From Lathyrus oleraceus (lineage: Eukaryota > Streptophyta > Magnoliopsida > Fabales > Fabaceae), in the NCBI RefSeq assembly GCF_024323335.1, contig NC_066581.1, positions 298,428,536 to 298,492,535 on the forward strand: 64,000 nucleotides of DNA, read 5' to 3'. The translations under genes and the position numbers were made by a program. Positions 20,289 through 31,397 of the stretch are shown piece after piece. Position 1 is the first letter of the stretch; every line of letters starts with the position of its first letter. Under the pieces are notes generated by a model. It searched no databases, was not told the origin of the DNA, and worked only from the letters and a program-made list of their open reading frames with translations.

Positions 20289-21848
20289 TGAAATTTTGGT
20301 TTAGTAAGATTTCAGATGTTCTACTCCACGTCATGACATCTGATCCAACATTGTCATTAATACAGCAAGATATCTATACACTTAACACCCAGTACAAATG
20401 TGCACACATTTACAAATGTCACTACATCTGCTCTTGTATTACCATAGAATGGAAGAACACCCAGTTCTGTCCATCTGGTAGAAAGGCTCAGCAGAGATCA
20501 ACCATTGCACTCACTTCTGTTATTTTCCTGCATAGTTATCAGCAGGATGTCTCAATAGTGATTTGAACCTCATCTGTTACATTATTCCAGTTTGCTGGCC
20601 TTGTACTTGTATTTCCTAAAATAAAGGTTGAACAAGTTAAACTAATTTCCACTTATTAGGGTTCTAACAAATAGGCTATTTGTTAGGTTCATTAATTGTA
20701 GCTTAGTTGTTGGTTTCCTGGACTTTAGCTCAGTCGTTGGATTCCTGAAGAATAGCATGAGAAAATTACTGAAACAGAAAAACTAATCATCCTACAATTT
20801 AGCACATGCTGTCAGGAATGAATGTCACACCATTCAGTTTGACAGCCAGAAAAACCAACCTGCCTATTATTCAGTATATGCTGTCAATGATGAATGTCAA
20901 AACATTCTGATTTACATTCAAACAGAATGTTATGTACCAGGTCTGTTATTATCTTGATAAGCAGACTGAAATACACGCTGAATTATGGCAGACAGGATTA
21001 TAACATGCAGAAGGAAACCAAACACAGGAAATTGTTAACCCAGTTCGGTGCAACATCACCTACTCTGGGGGCATACCAAGCCAAGACGAAGATCCACTAT
21101 CAGCAGTATTAATTCAGAGTTAAACTCCCCCGTTTACAACTCTTCACTTAATTCCTACCCAATGCAATCTATACCTAGGAACTCCTAGATAGAAACCTCC
21201 AGTTTCCATTCCTATCACTACAAAAACAATGTAATGCTAAACAACTTGAACTTGCTTCACAGCTTCGTTCAAGACCATAACAACTCTTGCCTACAGGCTT
21301 TGAGTCACAAATACTCTCAGCTTTGAACACTGAGAAACACATGGTAACCTTCCCACAGGTTGGGAGGTTTACCTCACACACACCCCTAATTTTTCATTCT
21401 ATGAGGCTTACAAAACCTAGGTTACAATTTGCTATTTATAACCTAAACACCCAACTAGATTTGGGCCTTGAGAAATCGCAACAAACTTCTTCTTTGCTGT
21501 TACAAAGTCAGCAGAAACTTCTGCTACAATCAAGGTCTTCAATCTTTTAGTTCCCAAAATATCTCCATATATATCTCCATATTTAGAGCCTATATATTCT
21601 GATTGAGTCTTTAAGACCTCCACAAGGAAGTTAGATATTCACCAAATATCCTCACTAATCCCAGAATATATACCTGAATTAATTAATTCAGTTTTCTACA
21701 CATGTGCGATGTCACAGGCATGATGTTGTGACATCGTACATGACATGTTGGTCCAGATGTTGAACTTCTTCAACCCAACATATTAAAACAACAGAGGTGA
21801 TTACATTATTTGTTTTACAAAATTAATGTCAATCCTAAGGTATTAACA
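20289..21848 (-). repeat. 3' LTR of Copia-D (shortened)
   Basis: This copy is 1560 bp, 207 bp shorter than the other LTR. The missing piece corresponds to about 26636-26842 and is flanked by CAGAA on both sides in the long copy, which suggests a deletion here between 5-bp repeats. A TATA-like GGTTATAAATAGC (minus strand) lies at about 21433-21442. Other differences from the right LTR are about 2 percent by eye. Confidence 0.88.
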
Positions 21849-21860
21849 ATCTCCCCCTTT
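21849..21860 (-). other. Polypurine tract of Copia-D
   Basis: On the minus strand, AAAGGGGGAGAT lies directly before the 3' LTR. Confidence 0.8.
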
Positions 21861-24800
21861 GGCAAATTTTAGCTAAAACAAATAACCATTACACTAGACA
21901 CTACATCCCAGTTTGGGTATGTACTTCCTCTCTGTCATTATCTCCACCACGACAAACACCAAAGTTGGTGTACATGAGGAAGTAGAAGTACAAGAATTAG
22001 TTGCATCAAAATCCTTCCCCTCAACAGTAGAGCTTCCTGAAGAATATGTAATGCTGAGTACATAGATAATGTAACTCAGATCACAAGACACAACTGTCCT
22101 CTTAACTCAGATCACAAGACACAAGTGATATACACAGTTAGTGACTTTAGTGCCTGAAGCCAACTTCTGCTTGCTACCACATTTTGCTTGCTTCTGGTAC
22201 ATTCTCAGGACAATATTTCTCTCCCCCTTTTTAGCTAAACATTTGTAAATGAACCCTTCACAAAACCAGATCCAGGCGCAGTTTGCCCAAACCTTAACAT
22301 ACCCCATGGTTTAGAGGGAATGGAATGTTTCGCTTGTGAGAAGAGGAGTGTTGTTGCATCCTTTAAATAGTCCAGCCCGTGCTTAGGAATTAACGGTAGG
22401 AATAAATGCTTGGTCAAGATTCATTATTATTTGCTGAGAAACAGTCAGAGAATCACCAACAAAATCTCAGACTATCTTTGAATACCTTTTATAGCTCTTG
22501 ACTGTTTCTTTTCCAAAACAACAGTTCCAGTGCATGGAGACTATTCCATATATGCAGTCAGACACGTTGCACGCGATGTCTGAACATTCAACACGACTTT
22601 TGCCTGCATTCTTCATGTATACTTCCTATCAACATTTCCTAAGACCACTTTCGTACCTCCAGTAGAAACTTGACATCTGGCACCACTACAGCCAAAATCC
22701 CAAACATCAGTAGATGGTTACTCCCCCTGTACCACACAACTGTAACACTCAGGCTTATTCTAATTTATCATAATTAGACACACCACATCCATATTTCCTT
22801 ATGACTGTAAGTTTCAGAAGGAAATAACAATATTGTCCAAGGCAATGTCATGACATCCGGTCAGACATTCTTCTGCTCACTCAGCCTTGACACACACCAC
22901 ATCATCTCAATAAGTAACAAGGTGCCATACCTTGTTATCTGAGAACCCATAGACCACAAGCTTGATGATTGCTTGCAGCACAAGGACAGAACTCCCCCTG
23001 TCATGAACAACCAACTCTCCTCTTGAAGCTTGGAGATCACACATGAACATATCCAACACCCCAAAGTTGGACCTTCACATACTTCCTGATTCAAAGAGAA
23101 CCCATACCACTTGATGTATGGAAAACATAAGACGCATCTTCATGTCTTCAAGAGCACACCCTCTGTTCAACCCTCTTGGCTGAACACATCCACACTCTGT
23201 GTCAATCTCTCTTCTAACCAGAATAGAAAACCACTTCATAAAATGTTCTAACATTAGTTAGGACATCCTTTACAACATAACAAAGAACATCATCTGATAA
23301 AGTTCAGATATCACTGAGTCACCAGCTTGATCCACAAGAACCCAGACACAATTTGGGACATATACATTCTCATCCCATTACAAGAGATAATCTTCCATAG
23401 ATAGCTCAGAACTCTTACCACAAGCTCCAAGAGATGAATATAAAACACCTCCTTTTGTCTTCAACTTACTACTTTTCTGCTCAAAAGTAATTTGTCTCAG
23501 ACTTTCCTCAAGAATAATCAGCTGCCATATGTTGATTATCTTGATTCTTCGAACTCACTTCTGAGATAGACCAAATGCCACTGGTTTATTACCTCCTTCA
23601 CGAATCCTCATATGAAAAAGTCAAATGCCACTTTTTGACCTCTCCAAGTTTATCAGACTTCTCCCAAAGATATTCTGACCTTCCAAGTGAGACTTGAACT
23701 TCAAGCTACTTGTTAAACAGAACTTATATTCTCTAAAACATGAACATGTAACATCTTCTCCATCCAGCAACTCCAAAGAACTGCAATGAGAACGATCTTT
23801 TTGAAGTACCCAATCTACAACTCTGTAGCCCCTTCTATCTTAAGTTGGTGTGCCACTTCACCAACTAAGATTCTGATGTTGAACCAAATGTCACAAAATT
23901 GTGTTTTAACATCTAGCTGTTGAATTCAGCTCCTTCTTCTGCCACTTGAAATAACTTCCTCCCTAAACAGAACAAGAGTTCAAAGCTCTCATAGACTTGA
24001 TTGTGGAACCAAGTTTGAGTAAACAACCTCCATCCTGCAGGTTTGCAGTTAGGTCATCCAAGCTCACACCTTGATGACTCCCTGTTTCTTCTCCAAGGAC
24101 ATCAGACACTTTGATGCATGAGTCTTCAGAAGGACCAGTTAGAGACTAACCCTTCAGCTATACCAAGGATTCCACTTCCTAAAGCAAGGCTGTTTCCATG
24201 ATGTCAAGAATGTTGCCGCTTGTTCTTAACTCCACAGTGTGCATTAGCCAATGCACTTCCTTACCTAGATCAGAAATATACTGATCCAAGTAACCACCAT
24301 CAAGACTGTGATGTCTTCTTCTTCTTGTACGCACCAATGCTGAACATGTTTCTTGCCAGGAAACCTTTTCAAAGATCATATGCTCTTGCTGCCACCAAAG
24401 AGATAGATCATAAACCAATGTACTATCCTTCCTGTGATTCTGCACAGGGTCTTGAAGAAGAGATGTTCCAACATCTTTAAGAACATCAGTTATCTGAAGC
24501 TCCAAGGATAATCAATTAAATACTTGTACTTGGCACAAGTAGACATTGATCTTAATTCCTTTCCCAATTATCCTTTCAGATACTTCCACCATAAGAATAG
24601 TTTGAAAATACTCTTCTTGTGTCAACATCTTTTGCTTGCAAGCACCTCAATAGTTTTAAGAATCTTTCCAGATTAGATTCACCCTTAGGAATGAGAGAGA
24701 TGAATCCTTCCTTGCAAATGTGTCACACAACAACCAGAACCCATGTGACACAGGTCAACAGCCAATCAGACCCTAGGCTGACCAAACGTGAGGAGGTTAA

Positions 24801-26045
24801 CCAAAACTCCCCCTCAAATTAACAATCATGGAAACTCCACACCAATATCCATGCATTGTACGCAAATGTCTCAACATGACATACACCATCCCTACCAGTG
24901 GCAACTAACTCTATGAGTTATACCTATACATACTTCAATCACACCAATCAGACTCCAGTTGACCATAAGTACTAGTGACAACAAAACAACACCAGTTAAT
25001 AGTAGATATGCATTTCCAGAGCATACTACCTCAACCAACCACTGAATCTTCATATTCACACTCCTTGAAAGAACTGCCACTTCTGAGCGTGGTGTTTGAA
25101 TAACAAGATTCATGGTCCCAATCCTCTTAAATGAAATAGCAGTCAGGTTACCCCATTATTGACTTCTAACATCCAGGGGACTTGTCTTCCAACACAACAT
25201 AGTACTTTAGGGAACAACTATCCAACCCTGATCAATCTACAAAAATAAGGCACACAACAGGGATTGCACAATGTCACATCTCAACCAGCTCCACTTCTAG
25301 AGGTCAGACTTCTAAAAGTGACCTTCTTGAGCATACACACAGTTGACCCTACCCTTGTCAACTTAGCACACACAAATGTCTCCTCTTCCAGGTCAAGAGT
25401 AGGTTTCAAACAAAAGTATCTCTTTGTTTCACGCCTAAAATCGTCTGCTCTTCAGCCAATAGGTGCATACTTGTTGGACAGCATGTTCTAACATCACATA
25501 GAACATTAGTTCCACCTGCTTGGAACAAACCCTCCTTGAAAGTCTTCAAGGTCTTCATATGCACTACCCAAGAGAGTAAAAGAATCAGTGATCAAGTGAT
25601 TCTTACCATGATAAGTGGACTTGAGGAGACTCAAGTATCTTTGACATCTTCAGTAGATTATGATGAAATCTTGAATACAACAGCCTTTCATCCACATGAA
25701 GGGAAACTACATCAGAGTTTGAGTTTTTCCAGGTATTATGCAGCGGAAATCATAATACAACTCAACCTATGAACACACACTTCACCAGATCAGCCTCCAA
25801 GCACATACCAAGTGTGAATATGATTCAATACTAGCACAGTTGTCCCACACAAAGGCCAATTGCCAATCTCCAGAGACAGGTTCCCACAGTTCCTATCATG
25901 AATAGTCCATTCCCCTACTTCAAGGGACCATTCAGGGAAATCACAGAACCTTCCACAGGTTCCAACATCCGTACTAACATAACTCCTTGCAAGATACTAG
26001 AAAGTATCACTCATGGATCTCATCCAGAACCAGAACATGATGCCT
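21861..26045 (-). other. Copia-D interior without recognisable genes
   Basis: This is about 4.2 kb with no ORF longer than about 110 codons and no gag, protease, integrase, RT or RNase H motif that I can recognise on either strand. On the minus strand some long weakly open stretches (for example 24505-24179) read like decayed or non-retroviral coding sequence, but I cannot assign them. Words such as CATGACATC recur. Confidence 0.6.
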
Positions 26046-26057
26046 GCTCTGATACCA
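26046..26057 (-). other. Primer-binding site of Copia-D (tRNA-iMet)
   Basis: TGGTATCAGAGC on the minus strand lies two bases inside the 5' LTR. It is the usual initiator-Met primer site of copia elements. Confidence 0.9.
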
Positions 26058-26059
26058 AT

Positions 26060-27826
26060 TGAAATTTTGGTTTAGTAAGATTTCAGATGTTCTACTCCAC
26101 GTCATGACATCTGATCCCACATTGTCATTAATACCGCAAGATATCTATACACTTAACACCCAGTACAAATGTGCACACTTTTACAGATGTCACTACATCT
26201 GCTCCTGTATTACCATAGAATGGAAGAACACCCAGTTCTGTCCATCTGGTAGAAAGGCTCAACAGAGATCAACCACTGCACTCACTTCTGTTATTTTCCT
26301 ACACAGTTATCAGCAGGATGTCTCAATAGTGATTTGAACCTCATCTGTTACATTATTCCAGTTTGCTGCCCTTGTACTTGTATTTCCTAAAATAAAGGTT
26401 GAACAAGTTAAACTAATTTCCACTTATTAGGGTGCTAACAAATAGGCTATTTGTTAGGTTCATTAATTGTAGCTTAGTTGTTAGTTTCCTGGACTTTAGC
26501 TCAGCTGTTGGATTCCTGAAAAATAGCATGAGAAAATTACTGAAACAGAAAAACTAATCATCCTACAATTTAGCACATGCTGTCAGGAATGAATGTCACA
26601 CCATTCAGTTTGACAGCCAGAACATAAACCTCATGCTGATTCTGTTATGTTCCTGAAAATAGACTGTGCTAAATGATGTACTGTAAAAGACCAACCAGTC
26701 TCTACTTCAGTATCAGCCTACTGGAATAACTGTCAAGACATCCAGTTTGACATTTTCACAATGATCCTTTGGCCAGGTCTGTTATCCTCTTGAAGAACAA
26801 ACTGAAATAAATACTGAACTGAAGCAGAAAAACCAACCTACCTATTATTCAGTATATGTTGTCAATGATGAATGTCAAAACATATTAATTGACATTCAAA
26901 CAGAATGCTATGTACCAGGTCTGTTATTATCTTGATAAGCAGACTGAAATACACGCTGAATTATGGCAGACAGGATTATAACATGCAGAAGGAAACCAAA
27001 CACAGGAAATTGTTAACCCAGTTCGGTGCAACATCACCTACTCTGGGGGCATACCAAGCCAGGAAGAAGATCCACTATCAGCAGTATTAATTCAGAGTTA
27101 AACTCCCCTGTTTACAACTCTTCACTTAATCCCTACCCAATGCAATCTATACCTAGGAACTCCTAGATAGAAACCTCCATTTTCCATTCCTATCACTACA
27201 AATACAATGTAATGCTAAACAACTTGAACTTGCTTCACAGCTTCGTTCAAGACCATAACAACTCTTGCCTACAGGCTTTGAGTCACAAATACTCTCAGCT
27301 TTGAACACTGAGAAACACATGGTAACCTTCCCACAGGTTGGGAGGTTTACCTCACACACACCCCTAATTTTTCATTCTATGAGGCTTACAAAACCTAGGT
27401 TACAATTTGCTATTTATAACCTAAACACCCAACTGAATTTGGGCCTTGAGAAATCGCAGCAAACTTCTTCTTTGCTGTTACAAAGTCAGCAGAAACTTCT
27501 GCTACAATCAAGGTCTTCAATCTTTTAGTTCCCAAAATATCTCCATATATATCTCCATATTTAGAGCCTATATATTCTGATTGAGTCTTTAAGACCTCCA
27601 CAAGGAAGTTAGGATATTCACCAAATATCCTCACTAATCCCATAATATATACCTGAATTAATTAATTCAGTTTTCTACACATGTGCGATGTGACAGGCAT
27701 GATGTCGTGACATCGTACATGACATGTTGGTCCAGATGTTGAACTTCTTCAACCCAACATATTAAAACAACAGAGGTGATTACATTATTTGTTTTACAAA
27801 ATTAATGCCAATCCTAAGTATTAACA
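26060..27826 (-). repeat. 5' LTR of Copia-D (full length)
   Basis: This 1767-bp LTR on the minus strand starts TGTTAATACTTAGG and ends CCAAAATTTCA. A TATA box (GTTATAAATA) lies at 27411-27420, about 410 bases into U3. It includes the 207-bp segment missing from the other LTR. Confidence 0.9.
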
Positions 27827-27831
27827 ATTCA
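27827..27831. repeat. Target-site duplication of Copia-D, right copy (ATTCA)
   Basis: This matches 20284-20288. Confidence 0.9.
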
Positions 27832-28249
27832 GATCTAGCCAGAAGGTCGAAATAGATTCAGCCAGAGAATCGAAACAAAGGAGATCTAGCCAGAAGATCG
27901 AAGAAGATCTAGCCAGAAGATCGAAGTCAGGTCTAGCCCGAAGACCGAAAATGGATTCAGCCAGAGAATCGAAACAATTCAGATCTAGCCAGAAGATCGA
28001 AGTAGATTCAGCCAGAGAATCAAAGAAAATAGATTCAGCCAGAGAATCGAAACAAAGGAGATCTAGCCAGAAGATCGAAGAAGATCTAGCCAGAAGATCG
28101 AAGAAGATCTAGCCAGAAGATTGAAACCGTATCCAGCCCGAGGATCAAAATTAACATCCAACCAGAGGACTAAATTGAGTATAGATTTAGCCAGAGGATC
28201 GAAACTCCAGATTAAGTCAGAAGACTGATTCAGATTCAGCCAGAGGATC
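27832..28249 (+). repeat. Class B stem-loop array, right part
   Basis: About fifteen units continue the array of 19768-20283: GATTC/GAATC (27855-27871), GATCT/AGATC (27906-27922), GGTCT/AGACC (27930-27946), ATCC/GGAT (28131-28145) and GATTT/GGATC with wobble pairs (28184-28200), among others. The unit spacing is irregular (about 22-30 bases) and the loop is nearly constant. Between 28250 and 28400 follows unrepeated 3' UTR with no gene. Confidence 0.8.
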
Positions 28250-28400
28250 GGAAGAGAAATAAACAGCGCGGTGTATTCCAGCATTTTTGTGGTGTTCTCG
28301 GAGCGCAAATTTTCGGTCTGTCTTTGGTATTCAATCACAGCTCACCCTGTTTGTCTGATAAGCTGTTCGCTTTCATCCTGCTCGGGTTAGCTGATGACTG

Positions 28401-28412
28401 AATAGGGGCAGC
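28401..28412 (+). other. Polypurine tract of Ogre-C
   Basis: AATAGGGGCAGC precedes the 3' LTR, the same form as in Ogre-A. Confidence 0.7.
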
Positions 28413-30252
28413 TGTAACACCCCAAAATTTGCCCTCCATATTCACGCATTCATTTTTAGGTCATTTAACATTAGATACATTGCATTTCATCATTTCAATC
28501 GGGATTAGCTCCAAGAAGCTTGAACATCATCCAGGACACTTTGTGGGTTCTATTTAGATGATCAGTCAACACAAGGGAAAGACTTGAGTTACTACCAACA
28601 GGGGTCTATTCGTCAGTCAAAACGTTAATCTTGAAGGAGCAAAGGTTTGTTCATGAGCTGTCATGCTCGCTAGGCGAAGCCCACGTGTTATGCAAAAAAA
28701 AAAACGAAAAAAAAAAAACGAAAAAAAAAATGGAAAACGAAAAAAAAAAAATTAAATAAATAAATAAATAAAAGAAAAAATCTCAGACTTGGACCTCTCT
28801 CAAAAGCCCACTAAGCTACCAATATTAGGCTATAAATACTAGAGTTTTCATTGAAACAAAACCCTGGAGAGAAACCTAGACAGAAAGAGTGAGAATTAAT
28901 CTGCAGCAACCTCCAGGCAACTCTGAAAGGTTCATTCTGACTCACACACTTTCAGCTCAAGCAAACCCTAACATTGGTTTGCAAATCCAGCCGTGCCATT
29001 TGATTTCAACCGATCTCTCCAATCAGGTTTGCCCTTATTCCCATTACCTTTGTGCTTTGAAGTTGAATACTCTGAATGTTTGAGGTATGATGGATGAATT
29101 TCATTAGGTTTTTGCCCACGGGTTCATAATTATGTATGAATGTATAAATAATGCCTTGAATGCTTAATCGTTTAATTTCTGAAGTGTATGCCACAGGGTT
29201 TGAGGTTTCTGAAACCATACTGTTATCCATGAAAAATCCAAAACCCGCAGGCGCTCGCTAGCACCTTCACTAGGCGAGCACGCAGTGACGCTTCGCCAAG
29301 CCTTCGCTAGGCGAGACAGTAGCGATCACGACAGTAGCATTTGCTTTTTTCTGTTTTGCTCTAATCTGACTTACGTTTGTCATAGCATGTTTTCTCCTAA
29401 TCCTTATCGTGTTTCACTAACCCTTTTGTTGAGTTTTTGTGAAGGCTCACATGACTTTTGTAGGGATAGCTCGCTGGACATTCCACTTTGCTTGTGGGAT
29501 ACCATTTGGGAGATTTATTCTGATTGCCTTGTTGGCACGTTTACTTTATACATGTTTGTTTTGTATGTGTTCGTATCCCCACAGGTAGCGCGGTTCCTTC
29601 GTCAAGGACTGCCTTTTTGCATGAGCATCCCTAACCCTACCAACTCATTGATTTTTCTTCTCCTAAGAACACGTTAACTCCTTCTACTACAGGCGAGTAA
29701 GTCTCCAAAGGTCGAGCATCCGGTAGATTGCGTAGTAACGTCGTTCGTCCAAAACCCAATCCATAACCCCGTAGTTAGCCGAACTACGGCTTGCTCTGAT
29801 TCTCATTCCAGATGAGATACGTAGGCATAAGATGCAATGTCTTAGCGAGCACAATTACCCTTAACCCCTAGGTAGCCGAGCTACGAAGACTCTGATTCTC
29901 ATATTCAGATGAGATACGTATGCAGTGGATGCGACATTCGTGCGAGTCATTTTCTTTTAACCCCTTTTTTTAGTAAATAACACATTAGATAAACCCACAC
30001 CCTTTAGACAAGAACTACAAAAGTGGATCCCGTAGAGTACTACGGACGTGTAGGGGTGCTAATACCTTCCCTTCACATAATCGACTCCCGAACCCAAGAT
30101 TTGGTTGCGAGACCCTTTCTTGTCCTTTCCTTTTTCCAAGTTTACTTCGAGCGTTTCCTTTCCCTCCTTTGGGATATATAACGCACGGTGGCGACTCTCC
30201 TGTCTTCCTTCGCCGGTTGTTTTTTTCGCATTCCATTTTTCAGGTTGCGACA
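28413..30252 (+). repeat. 3' LTR of Ogre-C
   Basis: This 1840-bp LTR starts TGTAACACCCC and ends GGTTGCGACA. TATA box at 28830-28839; second primer-site-like TGGCGACTC at 30189-30197. It differs from the 5' LTR at about 35-45 sites by eye, most of them C/T or G/A, plus length changes in the A-rich tract (28694-28770). Confidence 0.9.
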
Positions 30253-30257
30253 GGAAT
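30253..30257. repeat. Target-site duplication of Ogre-C, right copy (GGAAT)
   Basis: This matches 12152-12156. Ogre-B RT coding sequence resumes directly after it. Confidence 0.9.
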
Positions 30258-31139
30258 AACTTCAACAAATGCTCAACATGTTCTTTTTCATCACTGGATT
30301 TAGCAATCATGTCATCAACATAGACTTCAATCTCTTTATGCATCATATCATGAAAAAGAGTGGTTATTGCTCTCTGGTATGTTTCACTAGCATTCTTTAA
30401 ACCGAAAGGCATCACTCTATAACAGAATGTTCCCCAAGGTGTAATGAATGTGGTCTACTCCATATCTTCAGGTTCCATCTTGATCTGATTATATCCGGAA
30501 AATCCGTCCATAAATGAAAATACTTTGAATTTAGCTAAATTGTCTACCAACATATCAATGTGTGGTAGAGGAAAATCATATTTTGGACTAGCTTTGTTCA
30601 AATCTCTATAATCAACACACATACGGTCTTTTCCGTCTTTTTTAGGAACAATCACAATATTGGCCACCCACTGCGGATACTCAGCACTAACAAGGAAACC
30701 GACATCAATATGCTTTTGCACTTCTTCGTTGATCTTTATTGCCATATCTGGATGAGTCCTCCTTAACTTCTGATTGACTGGCTGGCATTCTGGTTTCAAC
30801 GACAATCTATGCTCCACAATCTTAGAATCCAAACCAGGCATGTCTTGATAAGACCAAGCGAACACATTTGAATACTCTCGGAGAAAATCAATCAACCCCT
30901 TTTTAACCTCTGGACATAGTTGAGACCCAATCTTGACTTCCTTCACATCATCTTCGGAACCTAAGGTGACTAACTCTATCTGTTCTTCGAACTGCTGAAT
31001 GGATTTTTCCTCGTGCTCAAGTAGACAAGACAGTTCATCAGATACTTCTTCATCACTTTCTTCCTTAACCTCAAACACAAGGAATTCAAAGTTTGGAGAA
31101 GGAGTATATTCATTGTATTCAATGGGTTTAGAAACCAAC
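30258..31139 (-). pseudogene. pol: Ogre-B reverse transcriptase, N-terminal part
   Basis: Reading leftwards from the intron acceptor at 31139: SKPIEYNEYTPSPNFEF, acidic linker, VPKKDGKDRMCVDYRDLNKASP, FMDGFSGYNQIKM, then a TAG where relatives have MEKTTF (about 30452), and on to MPFGLKNA and the catalytic YVDD. The frame stops at Ogre-C and is resumed at 12156. The fingers and palm motifs are otherwise well preserved. In Ogre-A the homologous piece is followed by a deletion; here it is followed by an insertion. Confidence 0.87.
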
Positions 31140-31397
31140 CTGCATAATAATTTGATATTTTGATTTTGGAGAAGTGAATTGTGACCAAATATTATGCATA
31201 TGGATAAATTATTATTCGTTTATGTTTTATGTGATTACCATTTTCAGAAAGGCAAAACGTAAAAATAAAAACATCATAGATGTGGATGAATAGAATTGCA
31301 TTTTATTGATGATTAATTTGAAATATGCCCAACAATGTTCACTTCTCCCTTAGACATATGAGAAGGATTTTCTCAAAAATAATAAAAAACAAATTAC
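31140..31397 (-). other. Ogre-B intron between protease and RT
   Basis: This 258-bp predicted intron has minus-strand donor AA|GTAATT at 31397 and acceptor TTATGCAG|GTTG ending at 31140. Splicing replaces AAG-TAA by AAG-TTG and keeps the frame. Positions and phase match the Ogre-A intron. Confidence 0.8.

Larger units (their letters stand above)
20289..27826 (-). mobile_element. Copia-D: minus-strand non-autonomous LTR element, SIRE-like
   Basis: Two direct LTRs (20289-21848 and 26060-27826) bound 4.2 kb of noncoding sequence, flanked by ATTCA duplications. On the minus strand the order is LTR, ATTGGTATCAGAGC primer site (tRNA-iMet), interior, AAAGGGGGAGAT polypurine tract, LTR. The primer spacing and tract resemble Ty1/copia SIRE/Maximus elements. 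No gag or pol domain is recognisable, so this is a non-autonomous or LARD-like copy. LTR ends read TGTTAATA...AATTTCA. The family assignment is inference, because no coding domain is available. Confidence 0.85.
12157..30252 (+). mobile_element. Ogre-C: complete but gene-deleted Ogre-like element (18.1 kb with nested Copia-D)
   Basis: Two LTRs (12157-13999 and 28413-30252) flank a primer site, leader, gag-protease, intron, RNase H, integrase tail, 3' UTR and polypurine tract. A GGAAT duplication bounds the whole. ORF1, the N-terminal half of gag, all of RT and most of integrase are deleted, so it would need proteins from another element. By eye the LTRs differ at roughly 2 percent of sites, mostly transitions. 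It is inserted in the RT of Ogre-B on the opposite strand. Copia-D (20289-27826) sits in its 3' UTR. Confidence 0.92.

Noticed and set aside
21287..21550. 87-codon plus-strand ORF, repeated at 27265-27528
   Set aside because: It is duplicated only because it lies in both Copia-D LTRs. No domain, and antisense to the element.
27832..28249. Regularly spaced repeats that look CRISPR-like
   Set aside because: This is a plant retrotransposon UTR. The units are stem-loops with near-constant loops and irregular spacing, without unique spacers or cas genes.
29285..29677. 130-codon ORF in the Ogre-C 3' LTR
   Set aside because: The 5' LTR version (13137-13427) is shorter because of substitutions, so the frame is not conserved. 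It is LTR sequence.
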